A stretch of DNA of 60,000 nucleotides. Source: Tubulanus polymorphus. Lineage: Eukaryota; Nemertea; Palaeonemertea; Tubulaniformes; Tubulanidae. Below the pieces are notes generated by a model. The model saw only the letters and a program-made list of their open reading frames with translations, made no database searches and was not told the DNA's origin. Positions 1-11,757 of the stretch are shown piece after piece. Numbering within the stretch: the stretch's first letter is position 1; every line of letters starts with the position of its first letter. The stretch covers positions 13,817,263 through 13,877,262 of the forward strand of contig NC_134028.1 of NCBI RefSeq assembly GCF_964204645.1, written 5' to 3'. The translations under genes and the position numbers were made by a program.

Positions 1-2095
1 TTTTATTATCATTGCTAAACAATTAATGAGCTTTTGGATAGTTACTGAAATCAAAATGATGTTTTAATGTTTTTAAATCATCTGCTATGTTATTAGTATT
101 AATCTTTAATATGTAACTGTCAGAATCAAAATATAAGATTTCTATATGCTTTTCTCCAAAATGAGGTTGTAATACGTTATAGTAAAATTCATACATTAAT
201 AATTTTGATATTTCTAAAACTGTTGCTCCAACATAAATTGGTTTATTAAATTTCATAGAAGTTCTCCTCATTTTAACTGCAGCTAAATTTTCATCAAATG
301 TTCTGTTACCAATAAATTTAGGATATGTTTGTAAATGTCTTATTCCTTTACCATTACTAACTATCTCAATATCATTTCTATTTCTAATATTTTCACTAGT
401 CTTACCATAGAATGCATTATTCATTAGTTTGAAAAAATCTTTCTCAAAATCAGTTTTAGCTTTAGTTTTCTGTTTGGTGTTAAAATCTATATATTTTTCT
501 AACCATTTAAATTGACTAAATGAAATATATCTATGTATTTTTTTAGAATCATTCCTTGATTCAAATAGAATTTCAAAATTATATAATGTACTACATCATT
601 ATATTTATCTTCCTGAGTTACCATTAACTTTTAACGTATGAATGTGATTTTCAGGTTTAATTCATTTTTGATAATTTGATAATTCTTCATGTGTTACAGT
701 TTTATGTTCGGGACAGTATGCTAGATTTCTAGATTTAAATTCAATATGTTCTAAATCTACAACAAAGGAGTAACCGGTATCTGAATCATCTGCAATATCT
801 AGAATTCTTTTCCTCCAATCAAATTTATCAACATTTTCGTGCTGTAAAATTTCAGTTATTTGAAATACTCCATAAGGTTGTGGTTCCATCATTGCCCAAC
901 CATATATATTATTTGCATCTATATATAATAACTTATATCCAGGATTATCATTTACATTGAAATAACTATCACCTAATACACCTGAAACTCCTCCTCTTAT
1001 GGATTTTTCAAATACAAATAATTGATCTATATTTGTTAACAAATCCATTTTATATCTGTAAATTTTAAACTACAGTCCCAAATTAAACCTGGGCTAGGAT
1101 AACAGTGACACGGATCCATATTAAAATATTTTAGATTTACATCTCTAAACCATTCAAATGATTTTTTATTTTGAAATGACTCCAAATATTCAATGTTCTA
1201 TTATAAACTTCGTCTTTAACATATTCGGATCTTAATTCATCATAAAATTGTTCTTTTAACAATTCAGTTTTGTTAGAATCATGTATGCATTAATATTACT
1301 AATTATGCGATTTATAAAATGAATATGGAATCGCGCCTTTATATCTCATTAATTGAAAATCATCATTATTTGGATAATGTTGTTTTAATATCTTTCATCA
1401 TCGATTAAACTTTTTGATAAATTATCTAATGAACTACTTAAAAATCTATATGAATCTATAAATCTTAGACATCCAAATTGAAAAGATATATAATTTTTAG
1501 ATGTTTTAGCTCACATTTTAAATTGATAAATTGGTATTTTAGCAACATCTTTTGATCTATTTGAATTTAATCTTTCTATTTTATTACTGATTTCTTCTAT
1601 TTTATGACATAGCTGTTTGATGAATAAATGTCCATCATATCCTGATATATAACTGGAACAAAGTTAATTTTCTTAGCTTGTAAGTTACAATTCTCATGTG
1701 CTGCATCTCTAAACTTTCCATTCAAATGATCATGATCTCTCACTTTTTTATCTTTAAAATTAAATAGTTCTTTAGTCATTATAATATCTATATTTGTATC
1801 TAATAGTTTACTAAACTTCATTTATATTCAATAAATAAGTCACAAAAATGATTGATAACATTTTCATTTCTATAATTATAATATTCACTTTTCATTAGTT
1901 CTGGATATTCAGATTTAATATATAACCCGAAAGCTGCAGCTGATTGATGAATCTTTTTAATAGTATTTGTTTTTGGTGGTTCTTCTGAAAAATCAGTTTC
2001 ATTAGAATTTAATTTCAGGATAATTATCTAATATTATAATTATTTTCAAATTGTTTATAATGTGACTTATAATGTAACTTGATCCATTTATATCC
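1..2095 (-). pseudogene. Polinton family-B DNA polymerase, copy 1 (C-terminal two thirds, runs off the left edge)
   Basis: Protein-primed family-B polymerase that would replicate a Polinton. Reading leftward, the pieces are an endonuclease-VII-like zinc motif remnant (VRDHDHLNGKFRDAAHENC near 1690-1745), palm motif A (LYIDANNIYGWAMM near 890-935), motif B (MNNAFYGKT near 400-424) and motif C (YFDSDS near 125-145). The first Cys pair of the endonuclease-VII motif, present in the copies at 25529 and 51291, is deleted here, and frameshifts separate the open pieces. Motif C reads DSD instead of DTD. There is no intein at motif C. The C-terminus lies beyond position 1. The family call is secure; the gene is clearly dead. 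Confidence 0.88.
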
Positions 2096-2099
2096 ATTT

Positions 2100-2196
2100 A
2101 TAAAATGAAAAATAAATTCGAGCGTCGAAATTTCTTTTTTTTATGAGATCGACCTCTCGACCTTCGGCCAGAACCAACTATTGGTATACAATTACT
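2100..2196. repeat. Decayed Polinton terminal palindrome (one arm)
   Basis: Contains the AAAATGAAAAATAAATTCGAG core and the GAGATCGACCTCTCGACCTT arm found in the intact termini of this window, and ends in ATTACT at 2191-2196, the expected CT end of a Polinton. The matching left arm is degraded. It marks a breakpoint inside the copy 1 polymerase. Confidence 0.55.
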
Positions 2197-3150
2197 ACTG
2201 CTGACGCGCGTCAAAATACCTCCATCCACAAAATGTCAAAAATATGCTAACATATACGGACTTTTTTTCTAGAAATAAAAAAAAAAACAGCGATGATTTT
2301 TTTTAAAATAAATACCGACTGACCCACTACGTACCCTGCCATTGGTATCGTCATACTTGCTAGTTCAGAATTGCTCCTGAATTGAATAGCCTACTTATAT
2401 TCGTGACAACGCACAAATTATAAGCAAACATACAATTACATCAGAAACGCCGAAATTCCCGGAATTTTCCGTATATCCCACAGGTTACAGGGTCAACTCA
2501 AATAAATAGAAGCGAGGAAATTTAGGGAGTTTATTATAATGTGAGGGCCTGTAGGTCGAAAAGTACATTGAGATTAGTCGAACTAAAAACGGCGACACTT
2601 GCAGGGAGGATTGAACTTTTATATATTTCAATTCCAAGCATGGAAATTGCCATATATAAAAATGTGCCATTACTTTGTGCTAAAAAGCAGGGTTTTGCGT
2701 GTTTTTCAAGAATAAGTCCCCTAAAAATAACTCGATCACTATGAAATTTTTGTGGGCTTGAGAACTCATTAAGCTGAACCATGACACTAAAAATTAACAC
2801 TATTGGTTCAATAGCCAATATCTGTGCCTTGTTGACACACCGGTTCTCTATTCATTTTCAATGAAAACCGCTTCAGCAGACCGTTTGCATTGGCAAACCT
2901 ACGGTTCGCCAGTAATGAAGTAAACAAAACACAGCGGAGTTATATCAGATTATATACTGGACATAACTGACTATCGGTTGTTACAAATAGATTGTCTGGT
3001 CCCTCCGAGGTGCTTCTAACTGTACGTACTCACACAAACTGGAATTAGGACCTCGCCTAAAGAAATTTGTAAGGTTATCTATCACACTACCTTTTAAACA
3101 CAATGATCATGAATTAATTATTATGCGTAGGCCCGAGTTGTATAGATCAT
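2197..3150. other. Non-coding insertion splitting polymerase copy 1
   Basis: About 950 bp of higher-complexity sequence separates the N-terminal polymerase piece (3165-3885) from the rest (1-2095). I see no open frame with recognisable protein similarity and no clear terminal repeats. It begins directly after a Polinton-type end, so it may be host DNA captured by rearrangement or a non-autonomous element. Confidence 0.4.
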
Positions 3151-3164
3151 TGATCTCTTGTTGA

Positions 3165-3885
3165 TGTTTAATTCTTTTTTGTATTATAAATATTTAAATC
3201 TAAAAATATAATTTCATTCAATTTAAAGCCAGAACCATCTAAATATCGTTCTTCAATATGACGTCTAAATTCATGAAATATTTTTTTTTCTAACTTCTCT
3301 TTTATCTGTGTTTTTGAAATTATTTCTCCAGAATGTGTTTTAATGATATATTCCATTTTTTCTTCTGATTTTATAAAACTTACTTTTCCAGAAATACAAA
3401 TTTTTGGATATTCAGCATCTGTTACAAAATCCATAATTTTTTTCCATTATTTCAGTATATCTACTATAGTTTTGCCTTAGATAAATCTAAATATGATAGC
3501 TGCAGGTACAATTTTACTACGTAATGTTTCTAAAATTTCGATGGTATCTTCGAATTCTAGTGAATCATGTAATTTCTAACATTTTCCATATAAGGGTTAT
3601 TCGAAATAGATTTAGTTTTTAGTTTCTGGGTTTTTATAGATTTTTTTACTTGAAATTTATCATCAAAATATTCTGTTCCTAATATATTTTTACATAAATT
3701 TTGTTGGTGTAGTTTTGTGATTCAAGATGTCTATAATAATTCGTTATACTTATAAATTCATTACAAACATTACATTAAATTTCATCTTTTTCCACATTTC
3801 TTATTGTTCTTTTCTCTCATTTGAATTTTTTGGAGTTTCAAAGTCTATAACATTTTTTTAATGATTTGCCGTTATTCGGTGCAGT
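3165..3885 (-). pseudogene. Polinton DNA polymerase copy 1, N-terminal fragment
   Basis: The segment 3168-3434 matches the start of the other polymerases in the window (compare 26938-27333 and 53025-53273): a conserved stretch around AEYPKICISGKVSFIKSEE and GSGFKLNEIIF. Upstream, about 3580-3800, are degraded remains of the C2H2-like zinc-finger region that begins the intact copies. Several frameshifts are present. It is the 5-prime part of the pseudogene at 1-2095, separated by an insertion. Confidence 0.75.
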
Positions 3886-3949
3886 GAGTTTTATTACCAT
3901 CATTTTTTCTGTTTGAAACTCACTCTCTCCAATTTAAAAGGAAAAAAAT

Positions 3950-4010
3950 TAAAAGTGGTGGCGACTCGCCCTTTCGCCCTCTGGTATGAAACCCTGATTT
4001 TCTCATTACT
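3950..4010. repeat. Polinton terminal palindrome, single arm (left end of copy 2)
   Basis: Ends GGTATGAAAC...TCTCATTACT at 4010, resembling the arm GATATGAAAC...CCTATTACT of the terminus at 15549-15698. Sequence to the right runs into polymerase and intein remnants on the plus strand, as expected for the inside of a flipped Polinton. Confidence 0.5.
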
Positions 4011-4094
4011 TATATTGAATCTAAACAATCTAAATGGTTAAACAATCTAAACAATCTAACATTTTTTAAATCTAATCTAAATATTTAGAAATCA

Positions 4095-4225
4095 ATACAA
4101 AACAACGCACAGTAGCAATGACTGATTTTGAAAAAGATGTTTTCAAGTTAATGAATAATGCATTCTATGGTAACTCTTGGGAAAATAATAGAAATAGAAG
4201 TGATATAGAATAAGTTACTAATGGC
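4095..4225 (+). pseudogene. Polinton DNA polymerase copy 2, motif B fragment
   Basis: Plus-strand translation shows FEKDVFKLMNNAFYG followed by a sequence matching NIRNRNDIE of the other copies, with an in-frame stop near 4212. This is the KxxxNxxYG motif B region. Exonuclease and palm motif A regions are missing from this copy, and motif C is replaced by the intein remnant that follows. It lies convergent to the minus-strand structural genes of copy 2, matching the gene polarity of the intact element. Confidence 0.75.
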
Positions 4226-4283
4226 GAAATAATTAATATAATATTCACTATTTTAATATAATATTAAAATAGTGTACCACGTT

Positions 4284-5330
4284 TCTGTAACGATACACCA
4301 TTATCATTAAAATACAATAATCGAATTCTAATTAGAAGAATTTGAGAAATTATTCCTTAACAAAATGAACTTTATATTTCGTATGGTGAAAAGGAATTAA
4401 TACAAATAAATGGGTTAATGGAATTTTGGACAAGAAATGAATGGGAAAAAATTATAAAATATAATGAGGCATCAAACAAATTAAAGAATATATAGAGTTA
4501 GAACTAAATTAGTATGTGTAGATGTTACAGAAGACCATAGTTTAATGAGAAAAAATGGTGATGAAGTAAAACCAACTGATATAAAGATTGGAGATGAATT
4601 ATTACTTAAAAGGTTTTTTCCAAAAATGAATCACATGTCATTAAATAATTAATTATACTTATAATATACAACCTGAAACATTACTTGAATAAGATCATTT
4701 TATTAAAGGATTTTTCACCGGAGATGGTTCAGCAGGTGTTTATAAATATGTTAGTCGCACTCAAAATTGTTGGTATGTGAAGAATATTTTATTAAAGGAT
4801 TTTTCACCGGAGATGGTTCAGCAGGTGTTTATAAATATGTTAGTCGCACTCAAAATTGTTGGTATGTGTGCAATCAAGATTTTGAAATTATTTGAAAGAA
4901 CAAAGAAATATTGTGAAGAAGTTAATTCAGATAAAATATCTAAAATCGTGGATGTTATAAAATCATCACAATGGTATAGAATACATGTAAATAATCCTAA
5001 AGATTTTGCTATAAAATATAATGATGAATTCTATGTTCCTGCAATAGTTAAAAGTAATACTTCAACAAAAGAAAAGATATTTCCAGATAATGTATTGAAT
5101 GCAAAATATAATTTAAGAAAATGATTTTTTTAGGATTTCATGCTGCAGATGGTGCGACAAAATTGTGAGTTTCCCATCAATAAAATTTGCTCAAAAACGA
5201 AAAGTTGCTATATCAGGATTAAATATATTATGCAATAACTAGGTTTCAATATGAGTATTGGATTAATTAAATTAAAACCAAATTGTTTTAATTTAAGACA
5301 TGTAGAAAGAGAATTAACTAAGTAAAAGAT
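4284..5330 (+). pseudogene. Intein with LAGLIDADG homing endonuclease from a Polinton polymerase (decayed)
   Basis: An intein is a protein intron that removes itself by splicing; its endonuclease domain spreads it to empty alleles. The N-terminal splicing block (SVT-DTPLSLKYNN, one-base deletion) starts at 4284 and parallels the better-preserved copy at 57887-58310. Block B is recognisable as VTEDHSL near 4525-4545. Two LAGLIDADG-type motifs follow: GFFTGDGSAG near 4708-4737 and LGFHAADGAT near 5130-5160, then KVAISGLNILCNNLGF, typical of this endonuclease class. In-frame stops and frameshifts occur throughout and I see no C-terminal splice junction (His-Asn). Dead, but diagnostic. Confidence 0.82.
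4697..4868 (+). repeat. 89-bp tandem duplication inside the intein endonuclease
   Basis: The segment starting ATTTTATTAAAGGATTTTTC at 4697 recurs at 4786 and matches through GGTATGTG at 4868. The duplicated unit carries the first LAGLIDADG motif. The copies look identical by eye, so the duplication is recent relative to the decay around it, or is an assembly artefact. Confidence 0.9.
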
Positions 5331-5354
5331 TTATTTGAAATATATAAGAATTTC

Positions 5355-6233
5355 TTTTTGATTTATCATTATTCTTCTTACATTTAACTCGTTTTTCATA
5401 ATTTCATTGTTATTTTCTGGCATCTACATCACAATAAGGGCATATTTCAGTATCTTTATCAAATTCCTTACCGCATTTATAACATTTTGTTTTATATTCA
5501 TCTGGATGTCTCTTGATGTTTGTTTTTTAATTCGATATATGTTTGGGCGTTTTATCGTGGCACTTTTTATTTTTTACTGAAATATTATAAAATTTGCATT
5601 TATATTTTGTAGTGTCTTCATTTTCATCATTTTTATTTCTTGAGTCGCAATATTCTTATTTTCTTTGATTATATTTTTATTTTCTTTTTCAAGTGGTTTC
5701 AAGAATTCAGCAATATCTTCATCATACATATCAATTATATTTTCTAAATGATCTTTATCATTATACATATATTCGTGATAACCTTCATAATCAGAATCTA
5801 TTGTATCATTATATTTATCATATAAATCTTTAACAAGATTTTGTTTTATGTTTATCATATAAAGTTAAACAATATTTTTGCATTTATTATTTCATTAAAT
5901 TGTGGTAAATATGTACCAAAAACTACTGTTTTTTGGGTCTCCGTTTTTTGGGAACTGGAACTATATTTTCAGTATTGTCATTTTCAATATTTTCATTTTC
6001 AATATTTTTATTTTCATTATGAATAATTTCATTTTTTTTTCATCAACAATTTCATCTTTAATATCATTACTTATTTCATTTCTATTTTCATCATTAATTT
6101 CATTGTTGTTTTTGTCAACAATATTTTCATTTTCAGTTGTATCAACAATTATTGGAGCTTTTGCTTTATTTAACTCTAAATTTTTTTAATTTTTTATAGA
6201 TTCCAAATGCTTTTTCCAATTAGATTCTGACAT
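5355..6233 (-). pseudogene. Acidic, lysine-rich Polinton protein with C-terminal zinc ribbon
   Basis: A start at 6233 reads MSESNWKKHLESIKN, followed after a stop by a long Asn/Asp/Glu/Lys-rich low-complexity region (about 5574-6180) and finally a ribbon CYKCGKEFDKDTEICPYCD near 5420-5490. The ribbon suggests nucleic-acid binding. It lies downstream of the truncated capsid gene in copy 2, the place held by the zinc-finger gene at 42985 in the 25-kb element, but I cannot show homology. Frameshifts split it; no specific function is assignable. Confidence 0.5.
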
Positions 6234-6469
6234 CGTTTTATAATCTTTCTCCTACATATCACTTCGCCGTCGTTTTTTATCCGCCGTTTATTAGGTAAAA
6301 AAATTACCTATTAACTATTCATACCCAAGTTTCTACCCAACCAAAAATTACCCAAATATTTTTTTACCTAATATCAATCCATTTCATTAATCTAAGGTTT
6401 ATTTTCATTCCTGACTATTTTTTAGTTTCCTGGGCTTCGTGATTAAAATGTTTTTTGAAAAATTCTTTT

Positions 6470-6657
6470 CATAACCATAATAAGATAAACCCCCAAATGT
6501 TGATATAGCAGTTGTAAAATAAAAGTATTTATTAAAATATCTATTATTAACATTAATTATTTGAAAGATTATGAGTAATTATATGGTGAGCACGTTCTGC
6601 TTTTTAATTGCATAGGATATTCTAGAATTCTTAGAAGGATTTATATAACTTCCACTC
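6470..6657 (-). pseudogene. Polinton major capsid protein, N-terminal fragment (copy 2)
   Basis: Starts MSGSYINPSKNSRIS at 6657, matching the first residues of the capsid gene at 41503, and preceded by TCTAAATGAATG, a decayed form of the late-type start motif. Frame is lost within about 20 codons; HIIT-like remnants follow and the rest of the gene is missing. Confidence 0.75.
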
Positions 6658-6659
6658 AT

Positions 6660-6888
6660 TCATTTAGAATAAAAATAGTAACATGCAGCAAATGATACTT
6701 CCAGCTGATTTCAATATACAACTACCAATTGATGCTACACCTCCAGGTAAAGCTGCAACAGATTTTCGAGATAGTTCCCATAAATATTTGGCTATTTTTT
6801 AATCCATCTTTAACTTTATCTTGTATAGAATTATTATTATTAGGTGGTTTAGACCTTGGTGTAGATTTTAATGAATTTAAGCTGGGGA
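6660..6888 (-). pseudogene. Amphipathic/membrane-active virion protein, C-terminal part (copy 2)
   Basis: SIQDKVKDGL and the following W-E-L-S-K region match the protein at 41087-41482. It lies immediately before the capsid fragment, as in the 25-kb element. The N-terminal part of the same gene is at about 7886-7990; the two are separated by the insertion 6889-7885. Frameshifted after 20 residues. Confidence 0.65.
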
Positions 6889-7885
6889 TATATTTCTTCA
6901 TTATCCATTCAATGTGGGGGAATTAATTTTGGCCTTTATTGTCTTATGATTTCTATGTAAAGTTAGATACATTTCCAGTGTAGAGACCCTGCTAAAACCA
7001 ATATCTGTTATGAAGCTAATAGGTATCTCTACCAGAAAATGTTAGTTATAAAAAGTTTGGACCTACGGGTGCAAGGTAGGACCCCCCAAAACCTGAGGTC
7101 AAGTTGAGGTCATGCAACCAAAAAAGTCTTTGTATTGCACTTTAGAAGCCAGAATCTTATACAAATAAAATAGTAAATAGCTATTTTCTTTCATAATATC
7201 ATAGGACAACAAGAAAACCATCCAGGGCAGTCATTTTATTCTTTGGGGGGTCAGAAATTTCAAAAAATCCTCAGGGTCTCAAAAAAGTGAAAATCGCTCA
7301 ATTTTCGCTGATTTCGTAATCACTTCTCAGTTGTTTGGTTTCTTTGGGTTTCCTCAATGTTGATCTTCTGAATCCTCTAGATATCTCATTTCCTTGATAT
7401 AAAACGTGTCAGGGAGTCATCTGGGGGTCATCTTGACCCCCCAGATGACCCAGGGTTTTCAGATAATTAGGCTCCTAAAAATGAAACTTATTCAAATGAA
7501 ATTCAAAGAAATCGTTCAAATTTATTCAAGCATTAATTTGAGAGTTTATTTAGTGATAAGATTGCATTTTGCAAGTTTGTTTAGTTAAAAGATTGATATG
7601 TTCTAAGCGATAATTGAGCTGGGTATGGTATATGTCGAAACAGGGAATATGGTCCAAAACGCCGACGACAACCAGTACATACTGCCTGTGTGTGTAGAGT
7701 ATATACAATCGCTTGTGAGCTCTCTATAGAGCATACTGGCTCTCTATAGAGCATACTGACTCAGTGTCAGCAGCCAGGCTTGGCTACTTTGCCATCTATC
7801 GGGGGTAATAGGAACCGTCACTTGAGGCGTGACCACGACCTAGTCTCTTTGTTTAAGCTGTCACGTGAGGCGTGGCGACGCCAAC
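6889..7885. mobile_element. Unclassified ~1-kb insertion in the copy 2 structural cluster
   Basis: Non-coding sequence splits one Polinton gene between residues corresponding to NS and LKSTP. The flanks GAATTTAA (left) and GAGTTTAA (right) look like an imperfect 8-bp target duplication, which would fit a hAT-like non-autonomous element, but terminal inverted repeats are not clear. An inverted repeat ATCTGGGGGTCA/TGACCCCCCAGAT lies at about 7418-7446. No protein-coding content is recognised. Confidence 0.45.
7717..7762 (+). repeat. Short direct repeat, two copies
   Basis: GCTCTCTATAGAGCATACTG occurs twice in succession (near 7719 and 7738), each unit itself containing the palindrome CTCTATAGAG. 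Confidence 0.85.
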
Positions 7886-8790
7886 TGAAGAGTTTAATAT
7901 AGCTAAACCTATTGTTGTAAATACCGTAGTTACAGCTGTTAGAATTGAAAGAATTGTTTACACCTCCAAATTTAAATAATAACTTTTTATTCTTTCTTTC
8001 AATGGTATTTTAGAATTTGGTTTTATTAATAAATCTTTAACAATAACTTTTAATCTTTTAATACAATATCACATTATTTTAATAATAATTTCATTTCTTC
8101 TTTCTCTACTTCTAAATAACCTTCTAAATTATTAATTTCTTTTTCTACATATGCATTTCTTTCATCATATGCATTTCTTTTTTTTTAAATCCAATTGCTT
8201 CAATAACTTTAAATTCTCTATCTAATTTTGATTGTTCTAATTCTTTTCTGGAATTAAATTATTTATTTTCTAAAAGCATAATTCTTTATCTCTAATCATT
8301 TTTTTCGTGCGCAATTCTATGAGCTTTATTTCGTATACTAGTTATTTCTCTAATTGCTTTTTCATAAAACATACTGAAAACAGCTTCTGTTTCTTGATCT
8401 GTTGCATCCAATAATCCTTCCGGGAAAAGTTTTTCAGTTTGAACTTCCGTTGAAATTAGTTAACGTCTAGCACCTTTATCATTCAAATTATACCCAGATC
8501 TTTCAAATATAGGTTTGAATTTATACATAAATTCATTATTATCTAACTTTTGTTTTTCTAAATCTGGATTATCATTTTTAATATTTATTCTCGATTAAGC
8601 TCTTCTATCAAATTCCTCTGTTGATGGATTAGTAGAACCACTATCTGCTAGATTTGAAATACGTTCACCATTATCAAGATTAGTATCTTCATTCAAATAT
8701 TCATCATTATCATTAGTATTACCATCATTTCCCATTTCTTTCATTTCAAAATCTTTTCCACGTTCTTAATCCATTTACCAAATATAAAAA
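7886..8790 (-). pseudogene. Polinton acidic/coiled-coil virion protein (copy 2)
   Basis: Same family as 40035-41097 and 19127-19773. Conserved landmarks are LADSGS, FKPIFERSGYN, EKLFPEGLLDATDQE and a Lys/Glu-rich C-terminal coiled coil, then FGGV-type sequence starting the membrane-active gene (LTAVTTVFTTIGLAI near 7905-7950). Multiple frameshifts and a missing central section. Ends at the insertion at 7885. Confidence 0.7.
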
Positions 8791-10150
8791 TTAAAATTTA
8801 AAATATTATATTCCACCTAATACAATTCCAAATACAATTAACAGCTAATTTAATATTTTCATGTGATTTATTATCATTATTGTTTCTAATTATCTTATGT
8901 TGAATATCATCGGTTTTAATATTTTCTGTAGTACTATAATCTGGTTTAAAATCATAATTTAATTTGTTATTTTGAGTTTTAATTTCAGTTCATTGAATTT
9001 GTTTTTTATTTTTATTTTCTTCCATTAATTTATGAGCAGTAATAACTCTTTTATTCACTTCATTTAATCCTAATTTATTATCTATTCCGGCAGTTTTAAT
9101 CAAATTATCATACCCAATTATATTTCCTATTATCAATACTTAATCATTAGTTATTATTAATGAATTAGGACCTATACAATAATTTAATCTTATATGAGAT
9201 TTATCTAAATAATTTTGATATCTTACTATATTTTCTGGAATTGATATATGTTTGTCATTATGAATTCAATCTTCAAATAAAATTTTGAATTATTTTTGTG
9301 TATCAAATGATGTATTTAAATGTCCAATCATTGCTGACCTTGTTTCAATTTGTGCACCTAAAATACAAATCAAATAAATTCTAATACGTTTATTTATTCT
9401 TTGTATGCCAGATTTTGTAAATCCTTCACTATTTTCTGAAATGAAATAAATCCAACCATTTTTATGTTCTGTTCTGAAATTATCATAATATTTTGGTAAT
9501 TCATTGAAATGTTTTACTAACAAATTTATTATTACATAAAAGATTAAAACTATTAACTGGTAAAGGAATTGCACAATATTCTAACATATTTTCAGGACAA
9601 GGAATTGATCTTATTGTAACAATTTTTGTTCTAAAATCAGAATTATTCATATTCATATTAAATTCATTACAAATTCTATAAAACTTCGATGAATTAATAT
9701 TATTATTTAATTCATTGAAATATTATGATCCTGGTAAAGGACAATGTAATTAAGTATAATTCTAATCCGGAAATAAATGTGAAATCTCAAAAAACTTTGA
9801 ATTAATCTATATTTTGAATTACTTAAATGACATTTCCTACTTATTGCACATCCTGTTGTTGCGCAATAAACTACAAAATTGCATTGATTTTGCCAATACT
9901 CAAATTAGATTTTAATAAACAAATTAATTAATGTTTTGCTTCTTCCATTTCTTTTAAATTTATCAGATTTATATGAAATATATTTTCCATTTCTACATTA
10001 AAATTATCAGTTTCAGTGACATGAATTTTTAAATCAATTAATGAATTCAAAAATAAATCTTTTTATGTAATATTTATATTAAAATCCATTGCTGGAATAT
10101 TATGTTTAATTAATTTTTTATATTGAAAAGTTTAAAATGTAGTATTTTTA
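8791..10150 (-). pseudogene. Long conserved Polinton protein of unknown function (copy 2)
   Basis: Homologous to 19781-21161 and 38719-40026. Recognisable parts include GIQRINKRIRIYLICILGAQIETRSAMIG (9290-9470), SHIRLNYCIGPNSLII-like sequence near 9150-9200 and a C-terminal hydrophobic segment near 8800-8850. The N-terminus near 10100 is fused by deletion to the remnant of the gene-37239 family, so the three small membrane-protein genes normally lying between them are absent in this copy. Confidence 0.65.
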
Positions 10151-10154
10151 ATAT

Positions 10155-10245
10155 GAGTTATCACATCACTTATTTCAAATTTCATTTCTTTCTCACGTTT
10201 AAATTAAATCCTAAACATATACTCGGTCCAACAGTTATATTCATA
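10155..10245 (-). pseudogene. Remnant of the ITVGPSICxGF small protein (copy 2)
   Basis: ITVGPSICLGFN and a following DVITHIKN match the first 30 residues of the protein at 37239-37592. The remainder is deleted and the sequence runs into the next gene. Confidence 0.6.
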
Positions 10246-10249
10246 TTCG

Positions 10250-10850
10250 TATCACCAAAAAATTGTTCATTACATCTTAAAACTAATTTATAAATTGCAG
10301 GAAAATTATTTAAATCAATTAAATATCCATTATGATTTCTAATTTCTAATTCAAAATTATTGAATTGTGGAATACAATTTTAAAACCACATTCAGATAAA
10401 CTATAATTTATTTGTGTTCCAAATTGTTTTACACTTTTAATGGTAAAATACTCAATATACTAGTATTACAAATTGAACTTTTCTAACTTTATTTTATTGG
10501 AACCGTCACTTTTTAGAAATCTAATACCAAATCCGGCATCACTACCTAATTTGAGCCGAGCTTTTCTATTAATGTCTTGCTTTAATGTTTCTAAATTATA
10601 TAATCCTGGTTTCAAAAATAGATGAAACCATTTATTGATTTTTCTGACATAGATTGAAAAAAATTAAAAAATTCGAGGCTTTTATTCGATGTATTAAAAA
10701 AAGAATTATATAAACTTGTATTTACCAATTTTAGATCAACACAATTTTTAAATTGTCTATCTTATTGTATTTGTAAATTATGTCATTTATGATTTGTAAG
10801 TTTTCTAGAATCAACATATATTCTATAATAAGATAAAATCCCACTATTTA
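10250..10850 (-). pseudogene. Polinton YIYC-family virion protein (copy 2)
   Basis: Matches the family represented at 16079-16835 and 22660-23405: an YNLETLKQDINRKARLKLG-type stretch near 10550-10600, then ILNI-like and FGTQINYSLSECGFK near 10380-10430 and NHNGYLIDLN-like near 10310-10340. The segment holding YIYCNLID is deleted. Frameshifted; family function unproven, probably a minor virion component. Confidence 0.65.
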
Positions 10851-10907
10851 CAGATTAAAAGAATTTAAAAACCCGAATTTATTTATTAAATCTAGAATAT
10901 ATAAAAG

Positions 10908-10948
10908 AGACGACGTTTCGATCTCACGCGAGAGATCATCGTCAGGTC
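10908..10948 (-). ncRNA. Hammerhead-ribozyme-like core (Penelope-like element signature)
   Basis: On the minus strand the order is CTGACGA, stem GATCTC, loop TCGCGT, stem GAGATC, GAAAC, then GTCGTC. CTGANGA and GAAAC are the invariant core of the hammerhead ribozyme and the two stem arms pair perfectly. Very short stem III versions of this motif are known in the terminal repeats of Penelope-like retroelements. No Penelope reverse transcriptase is visible nearby, so this is probably a truncated element adjoining the end of Polinton copy 2. Confidence 0.62.
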
Positions 10949-10959
10949 CGTCGTACACT

Positions 10960-11757
10960 CGTCCAATTCGTCAAATTCGTCCATGATCGGACTAATAAAA
11001 CAAAATACGACGTAATTATTGATGGTTTAACTCGTAGTTATGTTGCTCCGCTGGAATTTACGCCAAAGTAAGTGACGATTCTGCCAGTTTGATAAGATAT
11101 TAGACAAACAGGTAACAGAATAACATTCTAATCCGCGAACGACGAAAATTTTATTCATCAGTATATTCAACTGCCGCGATTTGGTAATTCAGCGTAAGTT
11201 CAAACATCCACTTGAGAAATAGTGCAGGCCACATCCTACCAGCGCGGTAGTATGTGTATGATGTTTAAATGAACATATCTGTATTCCTCCAGTAATAACG
11301 GATTTGAACATCTGAAAAAATCTGTATTTTCAATATATTCAATTTTGGTTCAATTTCGATGAAATTTTGACACAACATTGCTGATAAGGAGCTTAGATGG
11401 TATTGAAATATTCAGTTTTATACAATCTTCAGGTAAAACGTTTTCTGACCCCAAAAGTATGCACTAGAGAGCTGCACCTGTTTAGTTTTTGGTTTTATGA
11501 ATCTAGGTTACTGTGTGAAGCTTGTTGCGCCGCTTGTGTCCCGGTACTAGCAAAGTATTTCCAGGCAGTTCGTGCGAGCTATCGTATGTAGGCCAGCTCT
11601 CGGTGACCTTTCTCTCCCTGCAACCAGGAAATTTCACGTCATTGATACGGATATAGCCGAGTCAAAAAGGCGATGGAATCACCAAAATTACTAATATAGC
11701 GGGATTTTATACGAATAAGATTTCAACTCTTCCATTTCTTCAAGATTTCCATCTTAA
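10960..11757. other. Non-coding interval
   Basis: Moderately complex sequence with no recognisable gene. The first part may belong to the element carrying the hammerhead motif. An open frame at 11397-11591 (64 codons) shows no recognisable similarity. Confidence 0.4.

Noticed and set aside
2534-2818. Overlapping open frames on both strands as a small gene.
   Set aside because: No recognisable motif, no start context like the neighbours, and opposite-strand frames overlap; likely chance.
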